Below, piece after piece: positions 46,315 through 54,555 of a stretch of DNA of 64,000 nucleotides. The position numbers were made by a program, and so were the translations under genes. The stretch comes from Enterovibrio norvegicus FF-33 (lineage in GTDB: Bacteria > Pseudomonadota > Gammaproteobacteria > Enterobacterales > Vibrionaceae). The notes under the pieces were generated by a model. The model had not been told where the DNA came from. It was given only the letters and a program-made list of their open reading frames with translations, and made no database searches. How positions within the stretch are numbered: the first letter of the stretch is position 1; every line of letters starts with the position of its first letter. The stretch spans positions 2,494,721 to 2,558,720 of the forward strand of contig NZ_AJYD02000038.1 of the NCBI RefSeq assembly GCF_000286835.2, in the 5' to 3' direction.

Positions 46315-47359
46315 TTCTCACATTCACCTCTCTGGCTGGGAACAAAACGACACGCGCCCGCTCGATGTCATCTGCCTTGGGCGTGCTGGGGTTGATTTCT
46401 ATGGCAATACGGACGGCGCGGATTTCTGCGCTGAGTCCAGCTTCAAAAAAAGTGTCGGGGGTTCACCCGCCAATGTCGCCATTGGCTTAGCCACTTTAGG
46501 TGCAAAAGCGGGCTTCATCGGATGTGTTTCTGACGATGCGCAAGGCCGCTATGTGCGCCATTACATGCAGGAAAAAGGCATCGACCTATCGGGTGTGAAA
46601 ACCTTGAGCGGCGAATACCGCACGAGTCTGGCGGTGGCTGAGTTGCGCCCTGAACCTGAAGTGGTGATTTATCGCAACAATGCGGCGGATCTAGCGTTAA
46701 ATGCGAAAGACATCAGTTCCGAGTATCTCGCTTCATCACGTTGTCTGTTTGTTTCAGGCACCGCGCTGTCCACCAACCCTTCGCGTTTAGCGACCCTTTC
46801 TGCCATGCAAACCGCACAGCTCTCAGGCACCTTAGTGGTGCTAGATTTGGACTATCGCGCTTATTCATGGGCATCCCCAGAAGATCCGCCGCATTTCTAT
46901 CGCCTCGCGGCTTCATTGAGCGATGTGGTCATTGGCAATCGCGAAGAATTCGAGGTCATGGGTATCCCGTATGACCATGAAGAAAGTCACATCAACGCGG
47001 CCTCCGAGCTATTAAGCGGCGGCACAGCGTTAGTGGTCATCAAAGCCGGTGCTGAGGGCTGTGATCTGTTTGGTTTGGATGGCAATGGCAACTTGCTCAA
47101 ACGCTCGCAAGCCATTTTCAACGTGGAAGCGCGCAAACCCTATGGCGCAGGAGACGCCTTTGCTGCGGCGTTACTTTATGCCTTGTTGTATCAGCACAAC
47201 CTCAAAGACGCCGTCGCCATGGGCGCTGCAAACGCTGCCATCAATGTCACAGGGGACACTTGCGCTGACGCGATGTCCAAATTACCTGCATTGATCGCGT
47301 TTATGGAAAGCCGTGGACACACATTTTCAGCGTTGCCAAAAGTGACAGTGCAACGTTAA
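46307..47359 (+). CDS. iolC: 5-Dehydro-2-deoxygluconokinase (module B)
   Basis: The 350-residue PfkB kinase starts LDVICLGRAGVDFYG, with VGGSPANVAIGLATLG in the sugar site and the GAGDAFAAALLYAL segment holding the catalytic Asp. Unlike the IolC of module A it has no DUF2090 extension. It phosphorylates 2-deoxy-5-keto-D-gluconate, and the product would go to IolJ two genes downstream. Its start overlaps the oxidoreductase gene; iolB follows after 21 bases. Confidence 0.93.
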   Translation: MTDSHIHLSGWEQNDTRPLDVICLGRAGVDFYGNTDGADFCAESSFKKSVGGSPANVAIGLATLGAKAGFIGCVSDDAQGRYVRHYMQEKGIDLSGVKTLSGEYRTSLAVAELRPEPEVVIYRNNAADLALNAKDISSEYLASSRCLFVSGTALSTNPSRLATLSAMQTAQLSGTLVVLDLDYRAYSWASPEDPPHFYRLAASLSDVVIGNREEFEVMGIPYDHEESHINAASELLSGGTALVVIKAGAEGCDLFGLDGNGNLLKRSQAIFNVEARKPYGAGDAFAAALLYALLYQHNLKDAVAMGAANAAINVTGDTCADAMSKLPALIAFMESRGHTFSALPKVTVQR

Positions 47360-47380
47360 GAAACGATTAAGGAGTAGATC

Positions 47381-48238
47381 ATGGGAAAACATATCCCGCC
47401 GTTTGATAACAAAAATGCGCCCGTTGTTGGCGTCAATGACGACACCACCCCCCTTTGCTATTTCAACCCCGTTCGTCTTAAAAAAGGCGAAAGCCATAGC
47501 TACAAACTAGATGACTATGAATCCGCAGTGGTACTCGCAGGTGGTACCTGCGACATCACTGTCGATGGCGAAACGTTTAGCGGCATCGGCAAGCGCGCCT
47601 CTGTTTGGGATGGCGACCCCGCGGCGGTATACGCGCCAGTGGGTAGCGATGTCACCGTGACATGCGTTTCTGACGAAGCCGATGTGATGATTGCAGGTGG
47701 ACGCTACGAGCAAGAAGCAGGGCACGCGCTTTCTGCCTTCGCCGTTCAACCCGAAGAGACGGACAAAATTCAGTACGGCAGTGACGACACCAAGACCCAC
47801 CGCAAAATTAAACATATCTTCGGCCAGAAAAATGCCGACAAACGCGGTCGCATGCTGGTCAGCGAATTGTTTACCGTGGGTGCTGGCGGGTGGTCAGGTT
47901 TTCCACCGCACAAGCACGATGAAGATCGTGCACCGCAAGAAACCCGTTACGAAGAGGTCTACCAATTTAGGTTTAACCCTGACTTCGGCTTTGGTGCTCA
48001 GTTTCTTTACGAACATGAAGATGATTGCGGGCCGGTTTATCACGTTCGCACTGGCAGCGTGATTGCCATCGACAAGGGCTACCACCCTTCTGTCGCCGCG
48101 CCGGGTTACGAAATGTATTACTTCACCATCATCGTGGGTGAAACGAGTAAATCATTGGTACAGCATTTTGACCCCCATCATGAGTATCAAGTGCACACGA
48201 TCCCCGGCATCAAAGACATGGTTGCTAAATTTAAGTAG
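47381..48238 (+). CDS. iolB: 5-Deoxy-glucuronate isomerase (module B)
   Basis: The 285-residue double-cupin protein has the IolB pattern: an N-terminal CYFNPVRLKKGES, metal residues in SGFPPHKHDEDRAP and YEEVYQFRFNPDFGFG, and VIAIDKGYHPSVAAPGYEMYY near the end. It lies between iolC and iolJ. It differs clearly from the module A IolB (27761), which suggests separate acquisition or long divergence rather than recent duplication. Confidence 0.92.
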   Translation: MGKHIPPFDNKNAPVVGVNDDTTPLCYFNPVRLKKGESHSYKLDDYESAVVLAGGTCDITVDGETFSGIGKRASVWDGDPAAVYAPVGSDVTVTCVSDEADVMIAGGRYEQEAGHALSAFAVQPEETDKIQYGSDDTKTHRKIKHIFGQKNADKRGRMLVSELFTVGAGGWSGFPPHKHDEDRAPQETRYEEVYQFRFNPDFGFGAQFLYEHEDDCGPVYHVRTGSVIAIDKGYHPSVAAPGYEMYYFTIIVGETSKSLVQHFDPHHEYQVHTIPGIKDMVAKFK

Positions 48239-48262
48239 CCGTAATCTGAAAAGGACGAACCG

Positions 48263-49114
48263 ATGCTAGTAAACCTGAACGACTTGCTCCCGAGCGCCGC
48301 TGTATCTGATGGCGCAGTGGCATGTTGCAATGTATTTGGTCTTGAAGAAGCCAAAGCCATTATTGCTGCCGCTGAATCCATTTCATTGCCCGTTATTCTG
48401 GCCGTCAACAAGGACATGGTGGACTTGGTGGGCGTCGAAGCCATGGGCGGCATGTTGGTGCCAATGGCAAAAGCCAGTTCCGTGCCTGTCTGTGTTCATT
48501 TAGACCATTGTTATGAAGAAGCCATTGTTTATCGTGCCATTCATTCAGGCTTTAGTTCTGTGATGTTTGATGGTTCACAACTGCCGCTTGAAGAAAACAT
48601 CCGCCGAACACGCCAAGTCGTGGATGTTGCCCACGCGGTTGGTGTCACCGTTGAAGGCGAGCTAGGTTCTGTCCCCTATGAAGAAGGTCGCGACCACATT
48701 ATATCTATGGCGACACTCCCAGAAGAAGCCACTCGATATACGGCAGAAAGCGGCATTGATGCGCTTGCAGTGTCTGTCGGCAATGTCCATCGGAAAACCG
48801 AAGCGAATAGCCCAATCGATTTCGACTTACTGAAGAAAATTGAAATGGCCACCACTCTGCCTTTAGTCATTCATGGCACAACGGGTATTGCTGAGGCTGA
48901 CCTTCTCACGCTTAAACAACAGCGAGTGGCGAAATTCAACGTCGGCACCACCCTTCGCATGGCATTTGGTCAAGCTATTCGCGAGTCCATGCAGCAAGAG
49001 CCTGACAAATATGACCGTCAGTATTTCGCAGGAAAAGCCATGCCAGCGCTGCAGAACGAAGCAGCCAGAGTGATCGCATTATTGGCTTCCTCTCGCCAGC
49101 CACTACTCAAATAA
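48263..49114 (+). CDS. iolJ: 6-Phospho-5-dehydro-2-deoxy-D-gluconate aldolase
   Basis: IolJ splits the kinase product into DHAP and malonate semialdehyde. The 283-residue protein is a class II (zinc) fructose-bisphosphate-aldolase-like TIM barrel. The zinc/substrate motifs are HLDHCYEEAIVYRAIHSG, VEGELGSV, and the terminal His in VIHGTTGIAEADL, where the usual HGG/HGA turn reads HGT. It lies after iolB in the operon with a 24-base gap. Module A has the unrelated DUF2090 aldolase instead. Confidence 0.9.
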   Translation: MLVNLNDLLPSAAVSDGAVACCNVFGLEEAKAIIAAAESISLPVILAVNKDMVDLVGVEAMGGMLVPMAKASSVPVCVHLDHCYEEAIVYRAIHSGFSSVMFDGSQLPLEENIRRTRQVVDVAHAVGVTVEGELGSVPYEEGRDHIISMATLPEEATRYTAESGIDALAVSVGNVHRKTEANSPIDFDLLKKIEMATTLPLVIHGTTGIAEADLLTLKQQRVAKFNVGTTLRMAFGQAIRESMQQEPDKYDRQYFAGKAMPALQNEAARVIALLASSRQPLLK

Positions 49115-49166
49115 CAAACGCTATCGATTAACCATCGCGGTGATACCCATTCAAAAGGACGTAAGA

Positions 49167-50336
49167 ATGAGCAAGGCATATCAGAAGTTGGGAAGAAAGT
49201 TGAGATTAGGCGTGATTGGCGGTGGGCCGGATTCATTTATCGGCTCCATTCACCGATCAGCCGCCACCATGCATGAAGAATTTGAAGTTGTCGCTGGGGT
49301 ATTTTCATCCAATCCTGAACGCTCCTTGCTCGCGGGCAAAGAAATGGGTATCGCTCGCCCTTATGCCGATCCCGACGCTTTATTCGCGGGTGAAGCAAAT
49401 GCAGATGATCCCATTGATGCACTGGCGATCATGACGCCCAATAACAGCCACTATGACCTTTCTTGTCGTGCGCTGGATGCTGGTTTCAACGTATTTTGTG
49501 AAAAGCCACTGACCATGACCGAAGAAGAATCTGCGGATTTGGTCAAGCGAGTCAATGCGGCTGGAAAGCGCTACTGCGTGGCCTATGGTTACAGTGGCTA
49601 CGCGATGGTAAGACAAGCCAGAGACCTTGTCGCGCAAGGTGTTATTGGTAACATCACCATGGTGCAAAGTAACTATGTGCAGGGGCATCTTGCCACGCTA
49701 ACCGAATCGGAGCTGTCGGGTGCGAACTGGCACATGAAACCGGACCTCGCAGGCCCATCGTTGATCCTTGGCGATATTGCGACCCACAGTTATCACCTCG
49801 CCAGTTATGTGATGAGCATGGAGGCGGCCTCTTTAAGTGCCGACGTCACCGCTTTGGTTGATGGACGTGATGCCGATGACTACTGCGGAATTTTGCTGCG
49901 TTATCCCAACAAGGCGCGTGGCGTGTTTTGGGTCACCCAAGCTGCCGCCGGTGGCGTACATGGTCTGAATCTCACCCTTTACGGCACCAAAGGCGGCCTG
50001 GAGTGGCATCAAGAACAGCCAAACGAATTGCTCGTTCGCCCTATCGACAAGCCCGCTTATATTCTCACTAAAGGTGGAACAGGACTGACTGGCGCAGGCT
50101 CGCGCGTGTCTCATGTGGCGATTGGTCACCCTGAAGGCTACCGAGAAGCGTTTGCCAACCTGTACTACGATTTCGCTTCCAATATCGTGGATGATTTACG
50201 TAACGAGACCCCCGATCCGTTGAGCCTCTGGAACCCAACCGTTGAGGAAGGCGCACAAGGTATGGCTTTTGTTTACGCCGCCGTCCGCTCTCGTGATAAC
50301 GACGGCAAGTGGGAACCCGTAAAAGATCTCACCTAA
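49167..50336 (+). CDS. Gfo/Idh/MocA oxidoreductase, second of module B
   Basis: The 389-residue protein has a Rossmann motif GVIGGGPDSFIGSIHR near residue 14, EKP in VFCEKPLTMTEEES, and an active-site region LGDIATHSYHLASYV. It is homologous to the oxidoreductase at 45139 over the full length. Probable roles are a second inositol-isomer dehydrogenase or the dehydrogenase of a linked glycoside or amino-inositol. I chose the ATG at 49167 with AAGGA 6-7 bases upstream. It is the last gene of the operon; a terminator follows. Confidence 0.85.
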   Translation: MSKAYQKLGRKLRLGVIGGGPDSFIGSIHRSAATMHEEFEVVAGVFSSNPERSLLAGKEMGIARPYADPDALFAGEANADDPIDALAIMTPNNSHYDLSCRALDAGFNVFCEKPLTMTEEESADLVKRVNAAGKRYCVAYGYSGYAMVRQARDLVAQGVIGNITMVQSNYVQGHLATLTESELSGANWHMKPDLAGPSLILGDIATHSYHLASYVMSMEAASLSADVTALVDGRDADDYCGILLRYPNKARGVFWVTQAAAGGVHGLNLTLYGTKGGLEWHQEQPNELLVRPIDKPAYILTKGGTGLTGAGSRVSHVAIGHPEGYREAFANLYYDFASNIVDDLRNETPDPLSLWNPTVEEGAQGMAFVYAAVRSRDNDGKWEPVKDLT

Positions 50337-50363
50337 CCTTCTAGTTTATCGATTTACATGCTT

Positions 50364-50402
50364 GCGAGCAGGTAGCCCGTCGTCGGTCTGCTCGCCTTTT
50401 TC
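50364..50402 (+). terminator. Terminator of the iolD operon
   Basis: GCGAGCAG and CTGCTCGC form an 8-bp stem with a long loop, followed by CTTTTT. Confidence 0.7.
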
Positions 50403-50573
50403 TCCTCACCTTGCTGCCTATTCATTCCGTTCTCTCTTTCCTCTCCCGCTCCCACATGCGCTTTTCCTCACTTTGCTCCTCAAAAGAATTAATATTCAGG
50501 CTTATAACTCAGACAACCTCATCGTCGCCACCAGTCTATATTAACAAGCAATATTGAATGCTCAGGAGGAGCT

Positions 50574-50945
50574 ATGTCAGACAAAAAAATCGCACTTTTT
50601 GGTTGGCACCCAGATGTGGTGAACTACGAAAAATGGCCAGGAATGAGCGCAGAAAAGCTTCGCGCCATGCTTGAAGGTGACAGAGATAAGCTTGTTGCCC
50701 TTGGATACGCGGTTACATTGCACTATATCCGAGATGGTGAAACCGCCTATGACGCTGCAACAGAGGCACTTCAAGGTCAACCCTATGATTGCGTGCTGAT
50801 CGGCGCAGGCGTGCGTCGTGATGACGACCATTTTCTTGTGTTTGAAAAACTGGTTAACGCGGTACACAAAGCCGCACCGCAAGCGACCATTTGCTTCAAC
50901 ACCAATCCCAGCGACACGGCCGATGCAATTAAGCGTTGGACCTAA
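50574..50945 (+). CDS. Conserved-looking hypothetical protein, Rossmann-like
   Basis: I do not recognise this 123-residue soluble protein. It starts KKIALFGWHPDVVNYEKWPG and alternates strands and helices (LVALGYAVTLHYI, YDCVLIGAGVRRDDDHFLVFEKLVNAV, ATICFNTNPSD) like a small flavodoxin-like or Rossmann-like domain. A strong AGGAGG ribosome site is present before the ATG. It stands alone between a terminator and a long hairpin. Confidence 0.8.
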   Translation: MSDKKIALFGWHPDVVNYEKWPGMSAEKLRAMLEGDRDKLVALGYAVTLHYIRDGETAYDAATEALQGQPYDCVLIGAGVRRDDDHFLVFEKLVNAVHKAAPQATICFNTNPSDTADAIKRWT

Positions 50946-50983
50946 TAAACATTAAAGGCGACCAAGGTCGCCTTTAATGTTTA
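50946..50983 (+). terminator. Long hairpin after the hypothetical gene
   Basis: An 18-bp perfect stem (starting TAAACATT, core GGCGACC/GGTCGCC) with a 2-base gap directly follows the stop codon. A clear T run is missing, so it is a less certain terminator. Confidence 0.6.
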
Positions 50984-51022
50984 GCATTTAGACATTCGAA
51001 TCACTGTCACGGAGGACACCCG

Positions 51023-51364
51023 ATGATCCAAGCTGCCACAACGGGCTTCAACCCAGACTATGCAGAAGACGGCCCGACGATCGAAGAGGTTCAAGCCTTG
51101 CAAGGTATTGCCATTATCGAGTTTGGCGCACCTTGGTGTGGATACTGCCAAGCGGCAGAGCCTGCGGTGAAGGAAGCCTTAGCTGGGCTTTCAATTCCAC
51201 ACATTAAAGTTTATGACGGCAAGGGAAAACGACTGGGGCGATACTTTAACGTTAAGCTGTGGCCTACGTTGATACTGCTTAACGACGGTGTCGACATTGA
51301 GCGCGTCGTGCGCCCCATTCACCCCGATGAAATCGGAGATTTACTCACCGACGTTGATACCTAA
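51023..51364 (+). CDS. Thioredoxin-like protein
   Basis: The 113-residue protein has a thioredoxin fold with the redox motif WCGYC (about residues 38-42) and a cis-Pro in KLWPTLIL. It has no signal peptide, so it should be cytoplasmic. The GY dipeptide between the cysteines differs from the GP of standard thioredoxin and suggests a more oxidising or glutaredoxin-like potential. GGAGG precedes the ATG. Confidence 0.88.
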   Translation: MIQAATTGFNPDYAEDGPTIEEVQALQGIAIIEFGAPWCGYCQAAEPAVKEALAGLSIPHIKVYDGKGKRLGRYFNVKLWPTLILLNDGVDIERVVRPIHPDEIGDLLTDVDT

Positions 51365-51394
51365 CTCGCGTTTAGGCGGTTGGCGACCCATCAC

Positions 51395-51829
51395 CTATTT
51401 CGCAAACAATTGACCATCAATATCTTTGAACGATTTAAATTCCAACGCATTGCCGGTCGGATCGAGAAAAAACATGGTGGCTTGTTCGCCCGGTTGACCA
51501 ACAAAACGAATATAAGGTTCGATGACAAACTCAACCCCTTTTTCTTTTAACCTGCCAGCCAGTAATTGCCAATCTTCCATCTCAAGCACAACACCAATGT
51601 GTGGAACCGGAACGGCTTTGGCATCGACAGCATTGTGATGCAGATTTAGCGTATTGTTTTCGCCTATATTGGGGTCGCAATGAATGACAAGTTGATGCCC
51701 ATAGAGGTTGAAATCAACCCAATCGTCACTGCTTCGCCCTTCCCCACAATTCAACACATCAGCATAAAATCGGCGTGACTCTTCTAGATTTCTTACCGGA
51801 ATCGCGACGTGAAAAGGTGTCAATGTCAT
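51395..51829 (-). CDS. VOC (glyoxalase/bleomycin-resistance) superfamily protein
   Basis: The 144-residue protein has two beta-alpha-beta-beta-beta modules. It starts [21 protein letters not shown], with later [11 protein letters not shown] and a C-terminal [15 protein letters not shown]. Metal ligands fit the His in the first strand, a central His and the Glu in LEFK. Members include glyoxalase I, dioxygenases and resistance proteins; the exact activity is unknown. Confidence 0.88.
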   Translation of the reverse strand: MTLTPFHVAIPVRNLEESRRFYADVLNCGEGRSSDDWVDFNLYGHQLVIHCDPNIGENNTLNLHHNAVDAKAVPVPHIGVVLEMEDWQLLAGRLKEKGVEFVIEPYIRFVGQPGEQATMFFLDPTGNALEFKSFKDIDGQLFAK

Positions 51830-52091
51830 GGGCTCTCTCCCTAGAGGCTTAGTTTCGTGATTGAGTATCCTGATTGAATTTGCTGACTAAATCATAGTTT
51901 GCCCGTCACTAAAGGTTGAATGATTTATAAGAATGGTACGTTGGCATGCCACGGCATTGACGATAAAACTGTGTTTGTCTCAGTTATAAATAAACATAAC
52001 AACACGTCACTATTTCAATTTCTCCCGAACAATGATGTGATGGATTAACAGCGCATCTCACGCTCAGAAAATATAACAAGGATGGAACAAA

Positions 52092-52712
52092 ATGACGGTT
52101 GAAACCTGGCTCGCGTTTCTCTCTATTGCCTTCCTCGCAGCCCTTTCTCCAGGCCCTGCTATCTTATTGGTGATGACGCATTCGCTGCGTTCTGGGCTAG
52201 GAAAAGCCTTGTTCACTGTCGCTGGTAATATTACTGGTTTGTTTATCATGTCGTCATTTTCAGTGCTGGGCTTGAGCGCACTCGTTCTCAGTTCTGCCAC
52301 CGCGTTTATGGTCATCAAACTGCTGGGCGCCTGCTACTTGGTTTACCTTGGCATCAAAGTTTGGCGAAATGGCATCGAGATTTCACTCTCCGATGCGCCT
52401 GACACAAACAAGACACGCAGCTATTATCTCCAAGGCGTGTTGGTTGCATTAACGAACCCTAAAGCTATCGTGTTTACCACGGCACTCTTTCCGCAGTTCA
52501 TTGAAATAAGCCAGCCTTTGATCCCACAGTTTTCAATTTTGGTGGTGACCTTGATGTGTTGTTCAATCACCTGTTTATCTGGCTACGGATATTGGGGAGT
52601 AAAAGCCTTAAAACGATCGAAAAGCCTTACCACATCTAAGTGGTTACCGAGAACATTTGGAGGCACTTTCATCGGCATTGGCGCGATGCTCGCGCTGACA
52701 GCACAGCGTTAA
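52092..52712 (+). CDS. LysE/RhtB family amino-acid exporter
   Basis: The 206-residue inner-membrane protein has about six transmembrane helices and the RhtB/LysE signature in LAALSPGPAILLVMTHSLRSG near residues 17-37, with a conserved NPKAIVFTTALFPQF. Such proteins export amino acids or homoserine lactones; the substrate is unknown. The 262-bp upstream gap shows no clear promoter. Confidence 0.9.
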   Translation: MTVETWLAFLSIAFLAALSPGPAILLVMTHSLRSGLGKALFTVAGNITGLFIMSSFSVLGLSALVLSSATAFMVIKLLGACYLVYLGIKVWRNGIEISLSDAPDTNKTRSYYLQGVLVALTNPKAIVFTTALFPQFIEISQPLIPQFSILVVTLMCCSITCLSGYGYWGVKALKRSKSLTTSKWLPRTFGGTFIGIGAMLALTAQR

Positions 52713-52752
52713 TGCGTGAGAAGATTTGACGATAAGTATTGGATGTTATGTG

Positions 52753-54552
52753 TTAACTGATCAATAGACCAAATTGCAGTAACACCAGCACAAACAACAT
52801 CACCGATAACCCTTTCCAAAATCGGAGCGGGTTTTTCTCCAACAAAGACCGCGATTGGTTAGCCTTTTCCAATTTGCGGTTTGGCTTCAACAGATCTTGC
52901 TCAAACTCAGACAGCACCTGATAACGAGCCGCAGGGATCGGATGACACGCTTTTTTTAACGCGGCATCAAACCAATCAGGAATATCAGGCCGGTATACTG
53001 TCGCTGGCACATAGTCGTTCTGCTGCGCCGCACGAGGGTTTGCCGCATTAACAGGCTTGTATGGCAAATGTCCAGTGAGCAGTTCATAAATCGTCATTCC
53101 AAGCGAGAACACATCAGACGCTAATGTCGCATTCTGTCCTTTGATATATTCCGGCGCTGCGTAATTTAGATCGCCGACTGGATAGCCTTCTTCGATGTTC
53201 TCACCCAATTCGTTTAACCCATCAGCCTGCGCGGTGCCGTAATCAATTAGCGTCACATTCATGTCTTTGTCGACCATGAGGTTATCTGGCTTGATATCAC
53301 GATGCACCACCGACATTCTCTGCAACACACGCATGGCACGAATTGCTCCTTTCGCCAAAGTGCGCACCTGAGACAACGTGGGTGATGGGAAATCTACCAT
53401 CCACTCTCGAAACGTCATGCCATCAAGGTATTGGCAAACATGGTAGAGAAACGGTGAGTGTTGAGATGGCGGATGGATTTTCATCACACCGGGTTGCTTG
53501 ATTTGCTCACCAATCCATCCTTCTCGGATAAATCCAGCGAGATAAACCGCATCATCGGCAAAGTTTTGCGACGGCATTTTCAACACGTACTGTTTACCAT
53601 CCAGATCACTGCGTGCCAGATAAATGTGGCTTCGACTGCCGCTGTAAAGTACACGGACAACCTCATAGTGATCGATCTTCACTCCTTCACGCAAAACAGG
53701 CGGAATGACGCGTTCCGACAACTCTCTTATTGCTTCATCAAATGTCGCAGAAGGCAAAGCATCAATGGTCAGCACTAAGCAGGTAACGTTGTCATCACTG
53801 CCTGCTGCCAGCGCATCTGAGACTAAATTTTCCGCGACTAACTGAAGATCACTATTTTCTTCGATACCCTCTAAGCGATCAGCGATCTGCTTATCAGGCA
53901 ACACATCATGCAGGCCATCACTCGACATCATCACAATATCGCCCCGCTCAACCGCTACTGACCGATAATCGACGTTGAGATGGCTATCGATGCCTAACGC
54001 GCGGGTCAAATGATGTTGTGTCTTTCCAGTGTAATGGCGATGATCTTGTGTCAGAGGAGTAAGCGTGTGATGACGAAACAGATAGGCGCGACAATCTCCC
54101 ACATGAAAAACATGGGCAGTGTTAGATTTCACCACAGCGCCGCAAAATGCGGCAACCATGGCACTGGAGGATGTTCCAGCTTGTTGAGCATGATGATATA
54201 ACCAATGGTTGAGCGATTTGAGCACCTTGCTCGCAGAGGCTTTTGCCGTCCATGTCACCGGCGTGCCGAGGTAATCATCAATAAATTCCGTCACGCTCAT
54301 TTCGCTGGCTTTTTGGCTGATATCGCTACAACTCACGCCATCTGCAATCGCTGCAACCACACCTTTATGTTTAAGCTCACTGAGTTTGTTAGGGATGCTA
54401 ACCGCAAAGGCATCTTGATTAGGTACTTTGATGCCCGCGACTGAACAACCACCCGCGCGAACCACAAGCTGGGAAGCAGGCTGACCCTGCTTCCCAGCGA
54501 GTGAAATGGCAGCACTGCAATCCGCTGCCGTTGAATGACTTTCTGGTTTCAT
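52753..54552 (-). CDS. Fused PP2C phosphatase / Ser-Thr protein kinase of the nitrate-assimilation operon
   Basis: The 599-residue protein has a PP2C-type phosphatase domain (about residues 30-265) with ADGVS, HVGDCRAYL, SSDGLHD and SDDNV, the metal-binding Asp residues. A Hanks-type kinase domain follows (about 290-560) with catalytic HRDIKPDNLM, LIDYGTA in place of DFG, and YAAPEY. The glycine loop is degenerate (YSGSRSHIYLA). A single transmembrane helix ends the protein (about 578-598). It follows the nitrate transporter by 3 bases. A similar kinase next to nasA/nirB genes is known to me from Pseudomonas aeruginosa (PA1782), so a role in regulating uptake or reduction is plausible but not shown. 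Confidence 0.93.
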   Translation of the reverse strand: MKPESHSTAADCSAAISLAGKQGQPASQLVVRAGGCSVAGIKVPNQDAFAVSIPNKLSELKHKGVVAAIADGVSCSDISQKASEMSVTEFIDDYLGTPVTWTAKASASKVLKSLNHWLYHHAQQAGTSSSAMVAAFCGAVVKSNTAHVFHVGDCRAYLFRHHTLTPLTQDHRHYTGKTQHHLTRALGIDSHLNVDYRSVAVERGDIVMMSSDGLHDVLPDKQIADRLEGIEENSDLQLVAENLVSDALAAGSDDNVTCLVLTIDALPSATFDEAIRELSERVIPPVLREGVKIDHYEVVRVLYSGSRSHIYLARSDLDGKQYVLKMPSQNFADDAVYLAGFIREGWIGEQIKQPGVMKIHPPSQHSPFLYHVCQYLDGMTFREWMVDFPSPTLSQVRTLAKGAIRAMRVLQRMSVVHRDIKPDNLMVDKDMNVTLIDYGTAQADGLNELGENIEEGYPVGDLNYAAPEYIKGQNATLASDVFSLGMTIYELLTGHLPYKPVNAANPRAAQQNDYVPATVYRPDIPDWFDAALKKACHPIPAARYQVLSEFEQDLLKPNRKLEKANQSRSLLEKNPLRFWKGLSVMLFVLVLLQFGLLIS

Positions 54553-54555
54553 CGC

